Source: Absidia repens (Eukaryota > Mucoromycota > Mucoromycetes > Mucorales > Cunninghamellaceae). From it: 64,000 bases of DNA. The number at the start of each line of letters is the position of its first letter. Within the stretch, counting starts at the first letter, position 1. The translations under genes and the position numbers were made by a program. The stretch lies in assembly GCA_002105175.1 (NCBI GenBank), contig MCGE01000016.1, positions 7,501 through 71,500 on the forward strand. The letters run 5' to 3'. The notes beneath the pieces are model-generated. The model was not told the DNA's origin. It saw nothing but the letters and a program-made list of their open reading frames with translations, and did not search any database. Shown in pieces: positions 48,401 through 61,189 of this stretch.

Positions 48401-49389
48401 GATTCAGTTTGTCGAGCAGTGCTGTGGTATTTTTTACTTGGTGGCGGTGGAGGAGGTCGTTGTTTGGGTTTGTCGCCTTTTGTAGTAGGTATTGCTGGAG
48501 GTGAGTGCTTAAGTGGAGCAGCAGTGTACCGAATATTGTCGAGATCATGACCATCGGTTTCATCCTCATCCTCGTCTGCGTAATCATCGTCCGAGTCCCG
48601 GCTACTGATGTCGGATATTTCATCGTCTAAAAAGGGATCCTCTGTTTCATGTTGATGATGTTGTTGCAAAGGTGGTGGTGAGAGAAAGGACGCTGGCGAT
48701 TGAGTATGAGCTGTAGCGGCTGTTGGTGTTGCTACTTGCTGTTGGTTGGTTGAAGCAGTTGGTGTTACCACTGGTGAAGAGGGCGCTGATTTGTTGTCAA
48801 ATTGTTGAGCCAAAAGAGATACTCGTTTTGCTAGAGGCGTGGAAGCTGTTGACGACGACGCATTATCTTCCATTGATGGTGGTTGAAGTGTCGCTGTGTT
48901 GGGTTTTGGCGGTATAGCTGGTCCTTTATTTGCTGCTGGAGCTGCTGGTCGCTCAACTTCTGTGGTAGTGGAAATAGTGCGTTCCAAAGGTACAGAAATG
49001 GGTGGCGACACTGTCAGTGGTGGTGGCGAAGATACTGATGGTACCGAAGGCAAAGGAGGAGAGGATTCTGCTTTGGTAGAAGGTGCTGGTTTTGGGGGAA
49101 GAGGAGCAACAGGTGGTTTGGATGAAGAGACAGTGCGAGATGAAGCGGGTACCGGAGAAGAGGTGGTAGTGGTCGCATCACTTCCTCCAGATGGTACAAC
49201 ATTGTTTGTCGATGAGCTCCTGGAAGGATTGGTGACAGGTTGCTGTTGCTGCTGTTGCTGCTGCTGCTGTTGCTGCTGCTGTTGACTGCCCGATTCTTGC
49301 TGAGCCCAGCGTTTTTTCAATTCTTGGAAACTGACAGGCTGTTCTTCTTGATCATCATGGTCCATCTTTTTATCATAAGAAAGAGACAA
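45408..49389 (-). CDS. inositol-polyphosphate 5-phosphatase with Pro/Gln-rich N-terminus and WD40-like region
   Basis: Exons 46839-49389, 46535-46750 and 45408-46453 encode about 1270 aa (an alternative ATG at 49365 gives 1262). Residues 1-450 are disordered, with a polyQ run, many Pro-Pro motifs and an acidic patch. Next is a beta-propeller-like part (LWAGMLDGTLVAMDTTTNEI, VDIWTLDDSGLLAIWPV, ISGDSHGNVAIWDGL). The IPPc domain follows with every key motif: CSWNIDANKP, VVGIQEIVDL, SIHGNKGGIAIRF, FVNCHLAAGQ, FLSGDLNYRI, PAWCDRVLC and ASDHRPISA. The last 35 residues (VADFERC...ASQLLQEAHWNVEQVVQKLF) look like a UBA/CUE-type helix bundle. It should remove the 5-phosphate of phosphoinositides or inositol phosphates. 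WD40 plus 5-phosphatase recalls plant 5PTase12-14, not yeast synaptojanins. Confidence 0.92.
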
Positions 49390-50755
49390 AGGAGAAGCGA
49401 AAGTCTGACTGAGTACAAAGATATATATATATATATAACGTGTAGAAACAAAAAGAAAAAGAGAAAAAAAGAAGAGCGAGGAGCCAAAAATACATTATTA
49501 TTTTTTTGCGCTAGAGCTGTGTTTAAAATTAGAGTAGTAAGAAAAACTTCGCAATGGGTTGCAAGAAAAAATGAAGCGTCATGCGTCCTTGGCGCAAGAA
49601 AACATACCTTACCAGTGGTTATGTCACATAGAAACATGAACCATTAGCAGGGATTCTTAGTTAATATACTTATTGCATTATACATATCGTATCTTCAGAT
49701 ACTACATTGTTGTCAATTCGTACTATGGTGCAAACACAACATAACTCGTACGACCATAATGCTTTATGCCAAGAGATGTTTTCATTTGTTTGAAAAATGC
49801 ATGATTTTAAATATTATCTATTTATTCCTTGAAATACATACTATGCAATGCAAATGTCGTTACAGTAATGATGAATAGACGCAATAACTCATTTATTTGT
49901 ATACATTATAATGACATGTCGATAGACAAGCAATACTTATAACAAATACATGCAGGGCAATATTTTCAATTAAAAAAAAACAATAACAATTAATCTTTCG
50001 AAATACTTTAATGAGGTCGATCCTCTACAAATTGGTTTTCATTTCCATCATGGCATATGAATTAGGCGGCAACTGTAGGGACGAAGTTTTTATTTTGAAA
50101 GCGGCGTTTGAAATCCAGACCTCGAAAACTAAATAGCAGTAATTTGGTGTTTGGAACTGCGAACAGACTCACATGCATTCTACTTGACTCAGCTCATGAT
50201 CATTCATCTATATTTTCGTCATAGATATATTGATATATTATATTTTATAAAGTGCGGTTTAAATTTGTCCAGATTTTTTACAGTATCAGAGTAAAATATG
50301 TGGCAATGCCAATCATTGTAGGCACAATAATTCCGACAAACGTGTGTCTAAAGAGGGTAAAAAATATTGGTATCACCTTGATGAAGATCACCGTTGTTGT
50401 ACTCGCATTAATAAAGAAACGACAAACAAATTAGAAATGAAAAAGAAAAAGAAAAAGACCTTTAAGTAGAAAAAGAGATGAGAGGATCTACAATATAAGA
50501 GGAAGTAATCATTACTTTGTGTATAAAAAAAGAAACAGTAGAACAGAAAATAAAGACTAGAGAAGGTTTTATTACATATTATCACCATTGTAGCACAAAA
50601 CGAAACTAAAAAGTCGCCTCCCTCTCCTCTTTTTTTTTTCTATTTCAGCTTCAATTTTTCTTTCTTTTCTTTCTTTTTCTTTTTTTTCTTTTATCCTTTT
50701 TTTATACCATTATTTGACCCCTCCCCTTCCTTTTTCTTATAATAAATACTCTTGG
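49390..50755. promoter_or_regulatory. divergent intergenic region (5-phosphatase / RhoGAP)
   Basis: About 1.37 kb between outward-facing starts. An AT repeat lies at 49421-49436 beside the 5-phosphatase start. GCGGCGTTTGAAATCC at 50102-50117 resembles sequences near other genes. A strongly C/T-rich leader (50620-50745) precedes the RhoGAP ATG. No ORF or RNA gene is supported. Confidence 0.4.
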
Positions 50756-53700
50756 ATGACTCAAGACTACTCTGAACTCAAAAGCCATATCGATCAATTA
50801 TGGAAGATTATTGAACAACAAGATGCACAGATTCAGGAACTCAAAAAATCGAACAATAGCCTCAGCAATGAGCGTGATGACCTTCAAGAAAAACTTCGAC
50901 TGGTTTTATCAAGGGAAACGGCTACACCAAGTACAACCTACACTCTCGAAAACCAAACGGCGCGTGATCACGATAATACTGACTCGACCGATACTCATGA
51001 AGCTTCGTCTCCTGGAGCCAGCAATCCTGTCTTACCAGCAAGATCGCCTTACAGATCCTTCAATGCCAGTGACGCTGATATAGCTACCTTCAAGGATAGA
51101 AAGCACCAACTCTCATCAACTTCATTATCAGTGTCACCAATTACAACAAAGACGACACCAGTCTCCGCCACTTCTAATATGATCGATTCAACGGATGATA
51201 TCAATGCAGCTGCCATGTCATCTCAAGAACCTATTTCACCAAAAATCATCCAGCAAGACGCCAAACTATTTGCACAATATCAATCAGCAGTACTCAGGCG
51301 CGACATGACCAACAACATCGATACATCATCATTTAATACACCATCTGGTCAATGGCAATATCATCCTGCTACAGCATCTCCTATTGTCCTTACCCCTAGC
51401 AAATCATCCACACTTCCATGTCAATCTCATGAATACCGGGTGGCTCAACGGAAACAGCACAACTCTATGGTTTTTCCTTCCTCTACTGTCATTCCGATCG
51501 CAGGTAGGAAAAAGAAAGATGACCAAGCACCTCCTCCAACTCCACCACCACATCATTATCAACAGTCACGCAGACAGCCCACTACTAATATGACAACATC
51601 CCTACGCCAACAACAGCAACAGAAACAGAAACAGCATAGCGATGGTGGTCCCCGAGATTACAACATGTACTCACCAACTTATACACAGCCGTCTTCGACT
51701 ATGAAATTGAACAGCATCTCTGACGTCACTGTCAAAGTAATTGGATCCTTACTGAAATCAAACGAAAAAGGCAAAGATGTGGTTTCTTTTATTTTATCTG
51801 TGGGTAAACATACGGATGACCGATTTGAAGAACTATGGCGCGTCCAAAAGCTATACTCTGATTTTTTGGATCTTGATTTGAAGGTATTACTTGTGAGGGG
51901 TGGGAGAGGGATATCAAAATGCAAACCAGAAGCTCACTCACCCTTCGTTTTTCATTATATGACATAGTTAAAAGCTCAACTGGGTGGCTCGAAAATGAAT
52001 AAGATGACTCGATTACCGGAAAAACAACTCTTCACAACTCGATCACCAAATAAATTGGACCAACGCAGGGTAACTCTAAACAACAAATTTGTGTTCCATG
52101 TGTGAATATCTCAAATGAATCTTATTTTAACCTTATACACGCTTATTTTGATTTTGCATGATTTACCCGATAGGTTGCACTCGAAAAATACCTGCATCAT
52201 GTTATCACCTTACCGATGGATAATATTGCTGACTTTTGTGAATTCCTTAGTACTAATGTGGTGGACCATTCAAGCTACATGGTAAGTTTGACAAATTCAA
52301 AGCCAGGGAAAAGGGTTTATGTCTTACTAACTATACTCTGTGTGCATGTTGTTATTTTTAGAACCAAGGAAATAAAGAAGGCTATCTCACTAAACGTGGC
52401 AAAAATTTCGGTGGCTGGAAAACCCGGTATTTTGTCCTGAAGAAAAACCGATTGGACTATTATGAAACAGTAAGAACATGGAGTGCTTTTTTGAAAGCGA
52501 AGAAGGGAAGGTGGAAGAACGTTGCTACTGACTGTACTAACATTTTTATTATTTTGTAGAAAGACGGCAGTAAACTTGGTTCCATCTTACTGGATGACGC
52601 GCAAATTGGTCGGCAAACACCTCCCAACAACTCCGGCGCACCCGAGGACAGCACTGAAAGCTCTTATCGTCATGCTATTTTGATTCTTGAATACCGAAAA
52701 ACCAGTATTGGAAATTACGTAAGACACATACTTTGTGCCAGCTCGGATACCGATTGTGATGAATGGATTACTGCACTACTACAAGTTATTCAAACCAACA
52801 CCGAGTCCAGCAACAACAATGAAACGACTCACTCGACAACACCATCCTCCCTGGCAAGAAGTAACAGCACCGCCATCGGCACCAGCAAAGAAAAACAGCG
52901 CAACAAAAAACAATCATCTTCCGACAAGCAACGAAAATTATTCAAAGGTGAAATTCGAACTGTGTCTGCAACTCCTATTAGCCATTTACGTGTGGACTCT
53001 TCACAAGCCGTCGATATGGAAAAATTGACTCTGGTACCTGTCAACAATGATTTTGTCTCCTCTCCTTCTACGATCAACCCAACGCCTTCGGATTCAAACG
53101 ATAGTGGAAACGGTATCAATACAACTGCTACTCCTTCAAACTCATTGCCACTATCCTCGCCGTTATCAATATCAAGCCCGGATTCCCCTTGCACCCCTCG
53201 TCAACCGTTTCACTACAACTCGTTTGGCACCTCTCCTGACAAAGGCAACGGTATGATGGGACTCAACTATCAACAGCAACAATACCAGCATCGACCTTCA
53301 CTCACAAAGACGGAATGTTCCTTGGACGACAGCATGCTATCCTCTCACTCACGATCCAACTCTCCTATCCCAACAGCACTTTTCGATCCACGAGAAAGCG
53401 ACGATTCTTTCACCAATGGTGGTGGCGGCGGTGGAAATGAACAACAACAACAGCAGCATCAACAAGAACAGCAACAGCAACTGGATAAAAAGGCGAAAAC
53501 GAAATCAGCCAATCGTATGACACTGTGGGGTAAAAAAGTGTTTGGAAACCAACAACGGACGCTTTCCTCACCTACATCTCCAAATTCCTCAAGCATAGAT
53601 GGAAACAGTAATATTGCTGCAGCTATAGCACCCAATTTTGCTGGAGGTAACCCTACACCGCCATCCTCCTCCTCTTCCGCTTCCTCATCGGCATCGCAGC

Positions 53701-54335
53701 AGCAGCAACAACAGCACGACCGTGGTTCATCAAAGTCTTTACGCCATGTGTTATCTCGACCTTCCAAACATCAACAACAACAACAGCAAATGGAGATCGG
53801 TCTCACTGACGAGAATCTCTTGACAACTTCACCAACCAATCATGGCTCGGGAAGCAAACAATTTATGCCATCTCTTTCGAAATCATCATCACCATCATCA
53901 TCATCCGCCAACAACTCGAAACAGGTATTTGGTGTCCCTCTGGAAGAAGCCGTTCGGGTGTCTCGTGTATCTGATGGTTATCCTCTACCAGCTGTTGTCT
54001 TTCGGTGTATTGAATATCTGGATGCCAAAAATGCCATTTTGGAAGAAGGGCTGTACCGTCTTAGTGGTAGCAACGCAACACTGCAGAAACTGAAAAAGAA
54101 GTTCAATCAAGGTAAAAAAAAAGAAGAGAGAGAAGTGAAGTTCCTTTGGAATGGTTTTACTCATATTATTATTGCTATTCATTTTTATCAGATGGTGATG
54201 TTCCATTACTGAATGCCAAAGAAGAATACGACGTGCACGTGGTTGCTGGACTGCTCAAGATGTGGTTACGTGAACTGCCTATTACTGTGCTGACGAGGGA
54301 GTTACGACCTGAGTTTATTCAAGTGATCGGTAAGC

Positions 54336-54373
<38 letters not shown>

Positions 54374-55248
54374 CCCTCCCCACTCGATTATTTCGTTCTT
54401 TTGCTTATCTTTATGGTTTTGATTAGATTTACTGGAACGAAAAGATCGGGTGAACGAATTGGGACGACTTGTTTCGGAACTTCCTTTGGCGAATTATACA
54501 CTGCTTCGAATTTTGACATCTCATCTGATCCGCGTTGTCAAGCATTGTGATACCAACCTGATGACCGTCCGCAATATTGGTATTGTTTTCTCACCGACTC
54601 TGGGAATTCCTGGCAGCATCTTCAACTTGTTTCTTAGTGAATTTGATTATATTTTCTGGACTACTAAAGATGGCGATGCGGCTCCAAGACGGTTGGAAGA
54701 TGAAGAAGAAGATGACAACGACGGCGGCGATTCCAATGACGACGACGACGATGATGATGATGATGATGGTTCTATGAATGATGGTAAAGCTGTTGATGAC
54801 AATGATGGCAGCAAAGATGAAAACGAACATGCAGCGAAAGAGATGCCTTTGACAACTGAAAATCAAGACGATTCACTACAACACCACCAGCCTTCTTCTT
54901 CCACCACCACCACCGATCCCCAGTCGTGCAATACTGAATTGCTAGCCCCCATCTCATCCGTTGTGGTCCCCCGTCGTGTCAACAAGAAGCTAATGACGGT
55001 CCAGAAAAATCAAGGAAGAAACAATCGAAATAGTATTCTGTACATTGACGCTGCACCAAACGCTGTTGTTGACTTGGAAAAACATACGACGGGTAAGGAA
55101 TGGAATAACTCCTCCGAACCGCCACTTTTTTTTTTTTTTTACTTATTCCAATTTTATTTTTATCGTAGGTGGAACAAACGTTACCGAAGATGACGAAGAA
55201 ATAGACGAATTGGCCATGGATGTTGCTGTGGAGGATGATATGCCCTGA
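50756..55248 (+). CDS. BEM3: Bem3-like Rho GTPase-activating protein (coiled coil, PX, PH, RhoGAP)
   Basis: Exons 50756-51883, 51968-52069, 52174-52281, 52362-52469, 52560-54111, 54192-54329, 54427-55092 and 55169-55248 encode about 1293 aa. A coiled coil spans residues 1-55. A PX domain (about 317-446) starts ISDVTVKVIGSLLK. A PH domain (about 447-562) starts KEGYLTKRGKNFGGWKTRYF. A long Ser/Gln-rich linker follows, then RhoGAP (about 935-1127) with VFGVPLEEAVRVSRV, EEGLYRLSGSN (catalytic arginine finger) and RNIGIVFSPTLGIP. The tail is very acidic (Asp/Glu/Asn). PX-PH-RhoGAP is the order of yeast Bem3, which turns off Cdc42 at membranes rich in phosphoinositides. The likely role is polarised tip growth. 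The next gene downstream is a RhoGEF. Confidence 0.93.
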
Positions 55249-55504
55249 TAGTATTATCGTCCTTTTTTTTTTTTGTACATCACTCAACAAATATACCATA
55301 TCTCTTTATTCCTATACACTATATATTTTTATTACCTATATACTTATTGTTTTTATCCGTTAGTACTGTTATTATTCCTATTATTCTTATTGTTAACATT
55401 ATTCTTATTCTCATCCTTATTCTTATCGTTGTGTAGTTATTTAGTTTTTAGTTGGTTTTTTTTTTTTTGGTTTTTGCTTTTTTTGTCTTGTGTTTTTTAT
55501 ACTT

Positions 55505-55600
55505 TACTATTATTACTTTTATTATTATTATTATTACTATTATTATTATCATTATCATTATTATTATCATTATTATTATCATTATTATTATCATTATTAT
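55505..55600 (+). repeat. (ATT/ATC)n microsatellite
   Basis: About 30 trinucleotides of mostly TTA with interspersed TCA in the 3' region of the RhoGAP gene. Confidence 0.9.
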
Positions 55601-56090
55601 ATACGAATATATATGTGTGTATATTCCTCCCTTTATGATGTTTGTGTTTTTCAAGTGATTCTTCTTGAATTTTGTATACGAATAAAGGTCTTTATTTATC
55701 TATCTATTATATGAATACGTTGAATGTTTGCTGGAACTGACAATTAGAAATTGGAAAAACACACAAGAGCTCAACACCAGCATTGTTGCGCCACTTTCTG
55801 TTGGAGTATAAGGTAAGTACGAACACACATAACCTCTACGAGTAGAAATATATGTCGTGAGACTCATCATGCAATATTTATTTCTGCGAATAAAAATCAT
55901 GATGAAAATGATCGATTTGAATGTAGGTATAAAAACTTGACCGCAATAGCACTTGCTTCCATCAACTGACCTTTTTTTTTTTTTTTTTTTGTCAAGAACA
56001 CCCATTGCATCATCAACTTAAAAAAGTCTGCTACTGAAAAACCAAGAAAACTGCGGTTCTGGTTATCTCAAGTTCTCATAGTCAACCTGA

Positions 56091-56091
<1 letters not shown>

Positions 56092-56131
<40 letters not shown>
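56092..56131 (+). repeat. A40 homopolymer
   Basis: Uninterrupted run of about 40 A in an intergenic region. Similar runs occur at 43394-43434 and 60705-60742. True length is uncertain, as homopolymers are often misread. Confidence 0.85.
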
Positions 56132-56134
<3 letters not shown>

Positions 56135-57977
56135 CCACCAATTATGATTCAGTAAGGGTAAAAAAATCATTTGGCTGCTTATTAATTTTCACTACACTTG
56201 ATTGTCCATGTTTTATAGGAAAATGCACGAGGTGCAGGTGCAATCTAGTCCACATTTGAAATGATACGGTAATTTTTGGGATCAATGCCACTATCTGGAT
56301 CTATCGGTAGCTTATCTGATTTTGATGCATTCTAGCAACATCATTAAAGATTGAAGGTAAAAGCTCTGTCCAGTACAAAAATCAATTGCGTCCCTGTCAT
56401 CTATTGATTTTTTTATTGATTTTTTATTTTATTTTATTTTTACCAGTTTTTGAAACTAATCCACCCCAGATTGCCCCGCACAACCATGACCGCCAATTTT
56501 TTTGATACCTCGCAAAAGAAACGGGCGATCCTGTTGTATTGGTGTTTGACACATATCTGTTTAAACTCCGTCAGGTACCAAAAATTCCCGCTTCACTGCA
56601 ACTTACTGACATGATACATAACGAACCATATTCAATTTATGTTAGAAAAGCAAATCTCATCCGGAAGAACCTTTGATCCCTTCATCGCAACGTAGGTTAG
56701 AGGTCAGATGCTGGGGTAACAAGAAAAAAAAAGTGGATTCTCACTTGAAGCACGGATGAGGAAGAGGGGGGATTGTCATCTTTTATTTTCCTCAACATGT
56801 TTATTTCTTGATAAGGGTTTCCCCGACTGACGATTGGATGGGCTCGTCACCCAACAAAAAAAAAGGCAAAGCATAATAGGTAAGATACAGAAAAAAAAAA
56901 TTGCGCGGGCTCGGCAAAATAGACAACCGATACCGCTTTTTCCGAGCAGCTGATAACATCAATGCTTATTTTCCTCTATAGGGTATTACGATCAGTGTAT
57001 TTAGAAGTCCGTCCATTTTAGTTTGTTTGGTTTTATATTATCAATAAATTAGAGGTGCTTTTGAACAATGATTTGCGTGTGTGTGTTTATGTATGTACCG
57101 TTGTCGTGTATGGGTGGGTCAGTGGTGAATTACGAAATGAGATAAATAGGGTTAAATATTTATTTTCTCATATCGATGATTGGGTCATTCATTTGTGCTG
57201 TGCAAACCAACGGATCGGCAAAGTTTGTGAATTGCCAACTAATTTATTGAACAATCCTTTTGACGCAAAGAGGGGGGGGGAATATTGGGAATATGTTGTA
57301 TGCAGTAGGATAAAATAAAATAAAAGGGGATTTACATAACCATAATCATTCACTGCTATAGATTGTTTTTTTTTTTTTGGGAGGGAATTTGTGAATGATG
57401 CAGCAATAATATTTCATCAAGTCAGGTCTCTCTAATCCAGTTTCGCGGTTGGCACGTAAGCATGGCCGGATTTGGGCTACTTAACTGAGTCTTTGTTTCA
57501 TTGTTTTTAATACCAGAAGCTTATTTGTTATTCTAGATCGGGAAAGACTTGTCATTCAAATGTTTATGACGAGAATTTTCTCAGGGTCATTTGATGAGAA
57601 ATGAACTTTTTACAACGTCTTTCACATTTATATCAAGTAGCAATTATTCGGATATATGTTTTTGATAATATCTAGTAATGTGATGTATAGTGTTGTGAAA
57701 TAGTTCAAGATTAGACTAGCGGTGCTTTTTTTGGGGAAGGGCCGGATGATCTCTCGACATTGGTGATTTTCACCCGACAAATATGTAAGCAATTTAAACC
57801 GCGAATTTCAAAACCTGGGCGATAAAATAAAGGAAAATTCTCTCTTTGGAATATTTTTATCCCCTTTTTGTTCTCTCTCTTTCTCTCTCGCTCTCTCTTA
57901 TCCTTTACCTTTTCTTCTTCTTTTTTTTCGTTCTTCTCTCTTTTTTTTTTACTTATCACATTGTTTACTTTTACAAT

Positions 57978-60369
57978 ATGAATGGCATTGAGGAACATGC
58001 GAATGTCCTTGAAATCACTGACAACCGCACTCAACAATCGATGATTCAGACAGCCCCTGATGATACTGATAAGGAGAACAACACTTTGGTTTTTGCTAGA
58101 CAAACTTCAACCAAACAAAAGGAAAAGCAATTTCGACGGATCTCATTACCACCTGATGCCTACCGAAAAAGCAAGTTTGCCTCTTGGGTACATGACAACC
58201 TTCCAAGTTCTCCTTGTCGAAACAACAGCCATGGAAGTCGAGCTAGTGTCAAATCGTCTTCTAGCGATCCTACCTCAGCATCACTACCAACGCCTACTAC
58301 TTCCCCAACGTCGACTGATACCCCTCAACTTCCAACACCAACAGCAACTGAATCCATTCCTCTTCCTCCTCGAACCACCTCGTTACAGTCTTCTGCTCTT
58401 TCCGTCTCTACTAAAGCACATGAAGAACAAGGGGAAACAACTTTTCCATCCATGCCGACACCAGATCAGGAAAAGAAAAAGAAGCGATTCTTACCTTTGG
58501 TATCCCGCATTCGACTGGGTCCTGGTGACAGATCTTCCAAGAAAACAGTGAGCATCAACCCACCTGAACCACCACCACAACTCCTTCTTTCGGCGCTCCA
58601 TTGCAGCGATCAAGACGTTATGGAAAGGTATTCTACAGCTGGTTCCCCATATTATTCCGATTCCCAATCGGAAACCACATCCTCTCCATCCATTACTCCC
58701 ATGGCATCCATCTCAGAATCACCAACATCGTTTTATTGGGCGGAGAAAGAGGGTATGGGCCTATCCTTCACCAATGAAGAAAACAACAGTAACAACGACA
58801 ATGAAAGCCACAATCTATCTACGGCGATGGATCCTTCTCTTAAAGTGCGTCGACGATCAAGCTGCCCATTGATGTCTCTGCGCCATTCTACAACTCCGCA
58901 AGAATCTGTCATGATGCAATCCTTTTGCTCGTCCATACCTGCTTCTATCAATACGACAACGGCGAATATGACGAATCATCATCATCACCATCCGTCTTCT
59001 CCTCCTTCTTTGACAGTGGCTCAAGATGTGTATGACGATGAACAACAATGCGTACTCTCGTTCTCAGCTATCAAGCCTCGATCTCAACCTCTACGACGAC
59101 GGACAAGTGGGAAACGGGAAAAACGGGCATTGCGTGCTTGGCATGACACGTTGGTGGCGTCTCTGAAAGCTGAACAGGATGATGGTACCTCAAGTCACAG
59201 ATCACTTTCGACCTTAACTATGGACCAACTTGTAAGTTATTTAAAAAAAAAACAGGCGTGCACAGAAAATAAAAATATGATACGATTACTTATCACAATA
59301 CTATTTTTACATCTAGGCAAATGAAAAACGAGAACGCTATGCATTGACAAGAAAATTTATTTTACGTGAATTCTATTTGACAGAAGTGACATTTTGGAAT
59401 CAACTGTACTACTCCAAAGTGGTAAGCATGTGAAAAGAAAAGAAAAAGATACAAAAATAGAAATGTACCGTCATGTATCGGAGTCGTATTATGAAAAGGA
59501 ATACTAATCATTTTACATTTATTTTATATTATACATAGATGTTTCTTGATCCATTACAACTATCTTTGGCTCGGCATAGCACGTTTACAAGACCATCGGA
59601 TTTGGATATCTTTTCGAATTTACCCGATTTGATGCAATGCTCTTCTCAGTTGATTCGGTCCATGGCTCCGTTTTTGGATCATCCTCCTTCCGCAAAAATG
59701 GCATCCACTTCAACACCTACAACACCTTCTGCTTCTTATCAAGACCTTTCTAGTATCACCCTCACCTCGTCTTCTTCTTCAAATACTACAAATTCAATGT
59801 CAACAACACCGTCTACCATTTTCGATGATCATCATCATTCTACTTCTCATGAACACCCACACCACCAACGCAGGCCGCTATCGCATCATGATTCATTTAC
59901 TACTACGATTTCTTCTTCAATCCCACCGTCACCTACATCTTCCACATCCTCTTCATCCACAGCAAACATGCTTCCCATTCATCTTCATGCCGATACCCAA
60001 AGTTTACCTTCACCAAACGATCAACTTTTGCTAGGAAAGGAAATCTGTGCGATGGCCAGTCAATTTGTCGTATTTTTAAGATGGGCCTTGGACTACAAAG
60101 TGAATCGGAAGAAACTCGACCATCGATCTCAACACAATAAAGGATTTGCCAGCTATCAGGAGAAATTATCGCTGCGGAAGGAAACCAACCAATTCCATGT
60201 CCATGATTATTTGATTATTCCCATTCAACGTATCACTCGCTATGGTCTCCTGTTGGCTGACTTGCAAAAACATACCGAAAAGGAACATCCCGATTACCAT
60301 TATATTAGCCGCGCTCGTATGATTCTGACGTCTCTTGCCGTGGCCATGAACAAAGCTCAGCACAAATGA
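57978..60369 (+). CDS. Rho guanine-nucleotide exchange factor (Dbl-homology domain), no PH domain
   Basis: Exons 57978-59231, 59317-59421 and 59539-60369 encode about 729 aa. The ATG follows a long C/T leader. Residues 1-400 are Ser/Thr/Pro-rich and disordered, with basic patches. The DH domain begins near residue 419: EKRERYALTRKFILREFYLT, EVTFWNQLYY, then EICAMASQFVVFLRWALDYK, and the most conserved helix HVHDYLIIPIQRITRYGLLL. An approximately 110-residue Ser/His-rich insert splits the DH domain. The protein stops 37 residues after the QRITRYG motif, without the PH domain that usually follows in Dbl proteins. It presumably activates a Rho/Cdc42/Rac GTPase. It lies in tandem behind a Cdc42-GAP-like gene. 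Confidence 0.88.
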
Positions 60370-60702
60370 TGACTTTACCCCAACCCTCCACGCCCTTCCT
60401 CTGTAGTCCTATATACATATACATATATATTATTCTTATTATTCTTATTATTACTATTACTTCTCTTTTTTTTCTTGTCTCATTACTTTTCTTACTACGC
60501 CTCTTACAACTACTTATTTATTACCCTCTTTTGCTTTACAATACTATTTATTCATACTCTCTCTCACTTGCATCATTTTAACATTAGTTACACCCCATTC
60601 TCAATTGAAAAATAAATAAAATATTCTTGTTACCAATTGATCTATTTATGTCTCTTATATGAATATGCATGTAATAGTGGAGACTGTGTTGCTAGTTTCT
60701 TG

Positions 60703-60746
<44 letters not shown>

Positions 60747-61189
60747 GTGGGGTTTATCAAATTTGGGTGAGAAAATCATCACGACTGGTACAGGAAGGCA
60801 GGGTATGCTAGCGAATAAAAGGTATAATATGGGCAAAAGTCAAGTTATTTGGAAGGGGTACCGATGGGACAAAAAAGTCGAAAGGAGTTACCATAGAGGG
60901 TCGGGTGGCGGATTGTATGAAATAATTTAGTGTGCCTAATCATGAGCCCATCGATGCAATTTGCTTTAATGCGTCCTTCACTCTTTTTTTTTGGGGGGGA
61001 GCTCAAGTACAATACTATGCACGCAATACAGCATGGTATATGGAGGGAGTGAATTAATTGAGGCCAAACTATTTCAACTCTTGATGTTTGCAGGGGCCAT
61101 CAATAAACGAGAACATTTATGTTGCTAATGGTGAATGGTGGAGGCTACTGTACTGTCACCACCATGGATGGCGTTGATTGCTCTAAAAA
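60370..61189. other. intergenic region downstream of RhoGEF
   Basis: 3' UTR with AATAAATAAAAT near 60610, an A38 run at 60705-60742, and otherwise unremarkable DNA. No ORF is supported. Confidence 0.45.

Larger units (their letters stand above)
55249..57977. other. long intergenic region between RhoGAP and RhoGEF genes
   Basis: About 2.7 kb. It has an AATAAA at 55681 for the RhoGAP gene, a (TTA/TCA)n microsatellite at about 55505-55600 and an A40 run at 56092-56131. Near 57805 is TTTCAAAACCTGGGCGATAA, and a C/T-rich leader (57840-57960) precedes the RhoGEF ATG. I found no gene, although part of 56.2-56.7 kb is less AT-rich. Confidence 0.45.

Noticed and set aside
48896..49285. Plus-strand frame ending in a Cys run
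   Set aside because: Antisense of the polyQ and Pro-rich part of the 5-phosphatase gene; the Cys run is the complement of CAG repeats.
55273..55714. Overlapping frames of Ile/Tyr/Leu repeats on both strands
   Set aside because: They are translations of the ATT/ATC microsatellite in the RhoGAP 3' region.
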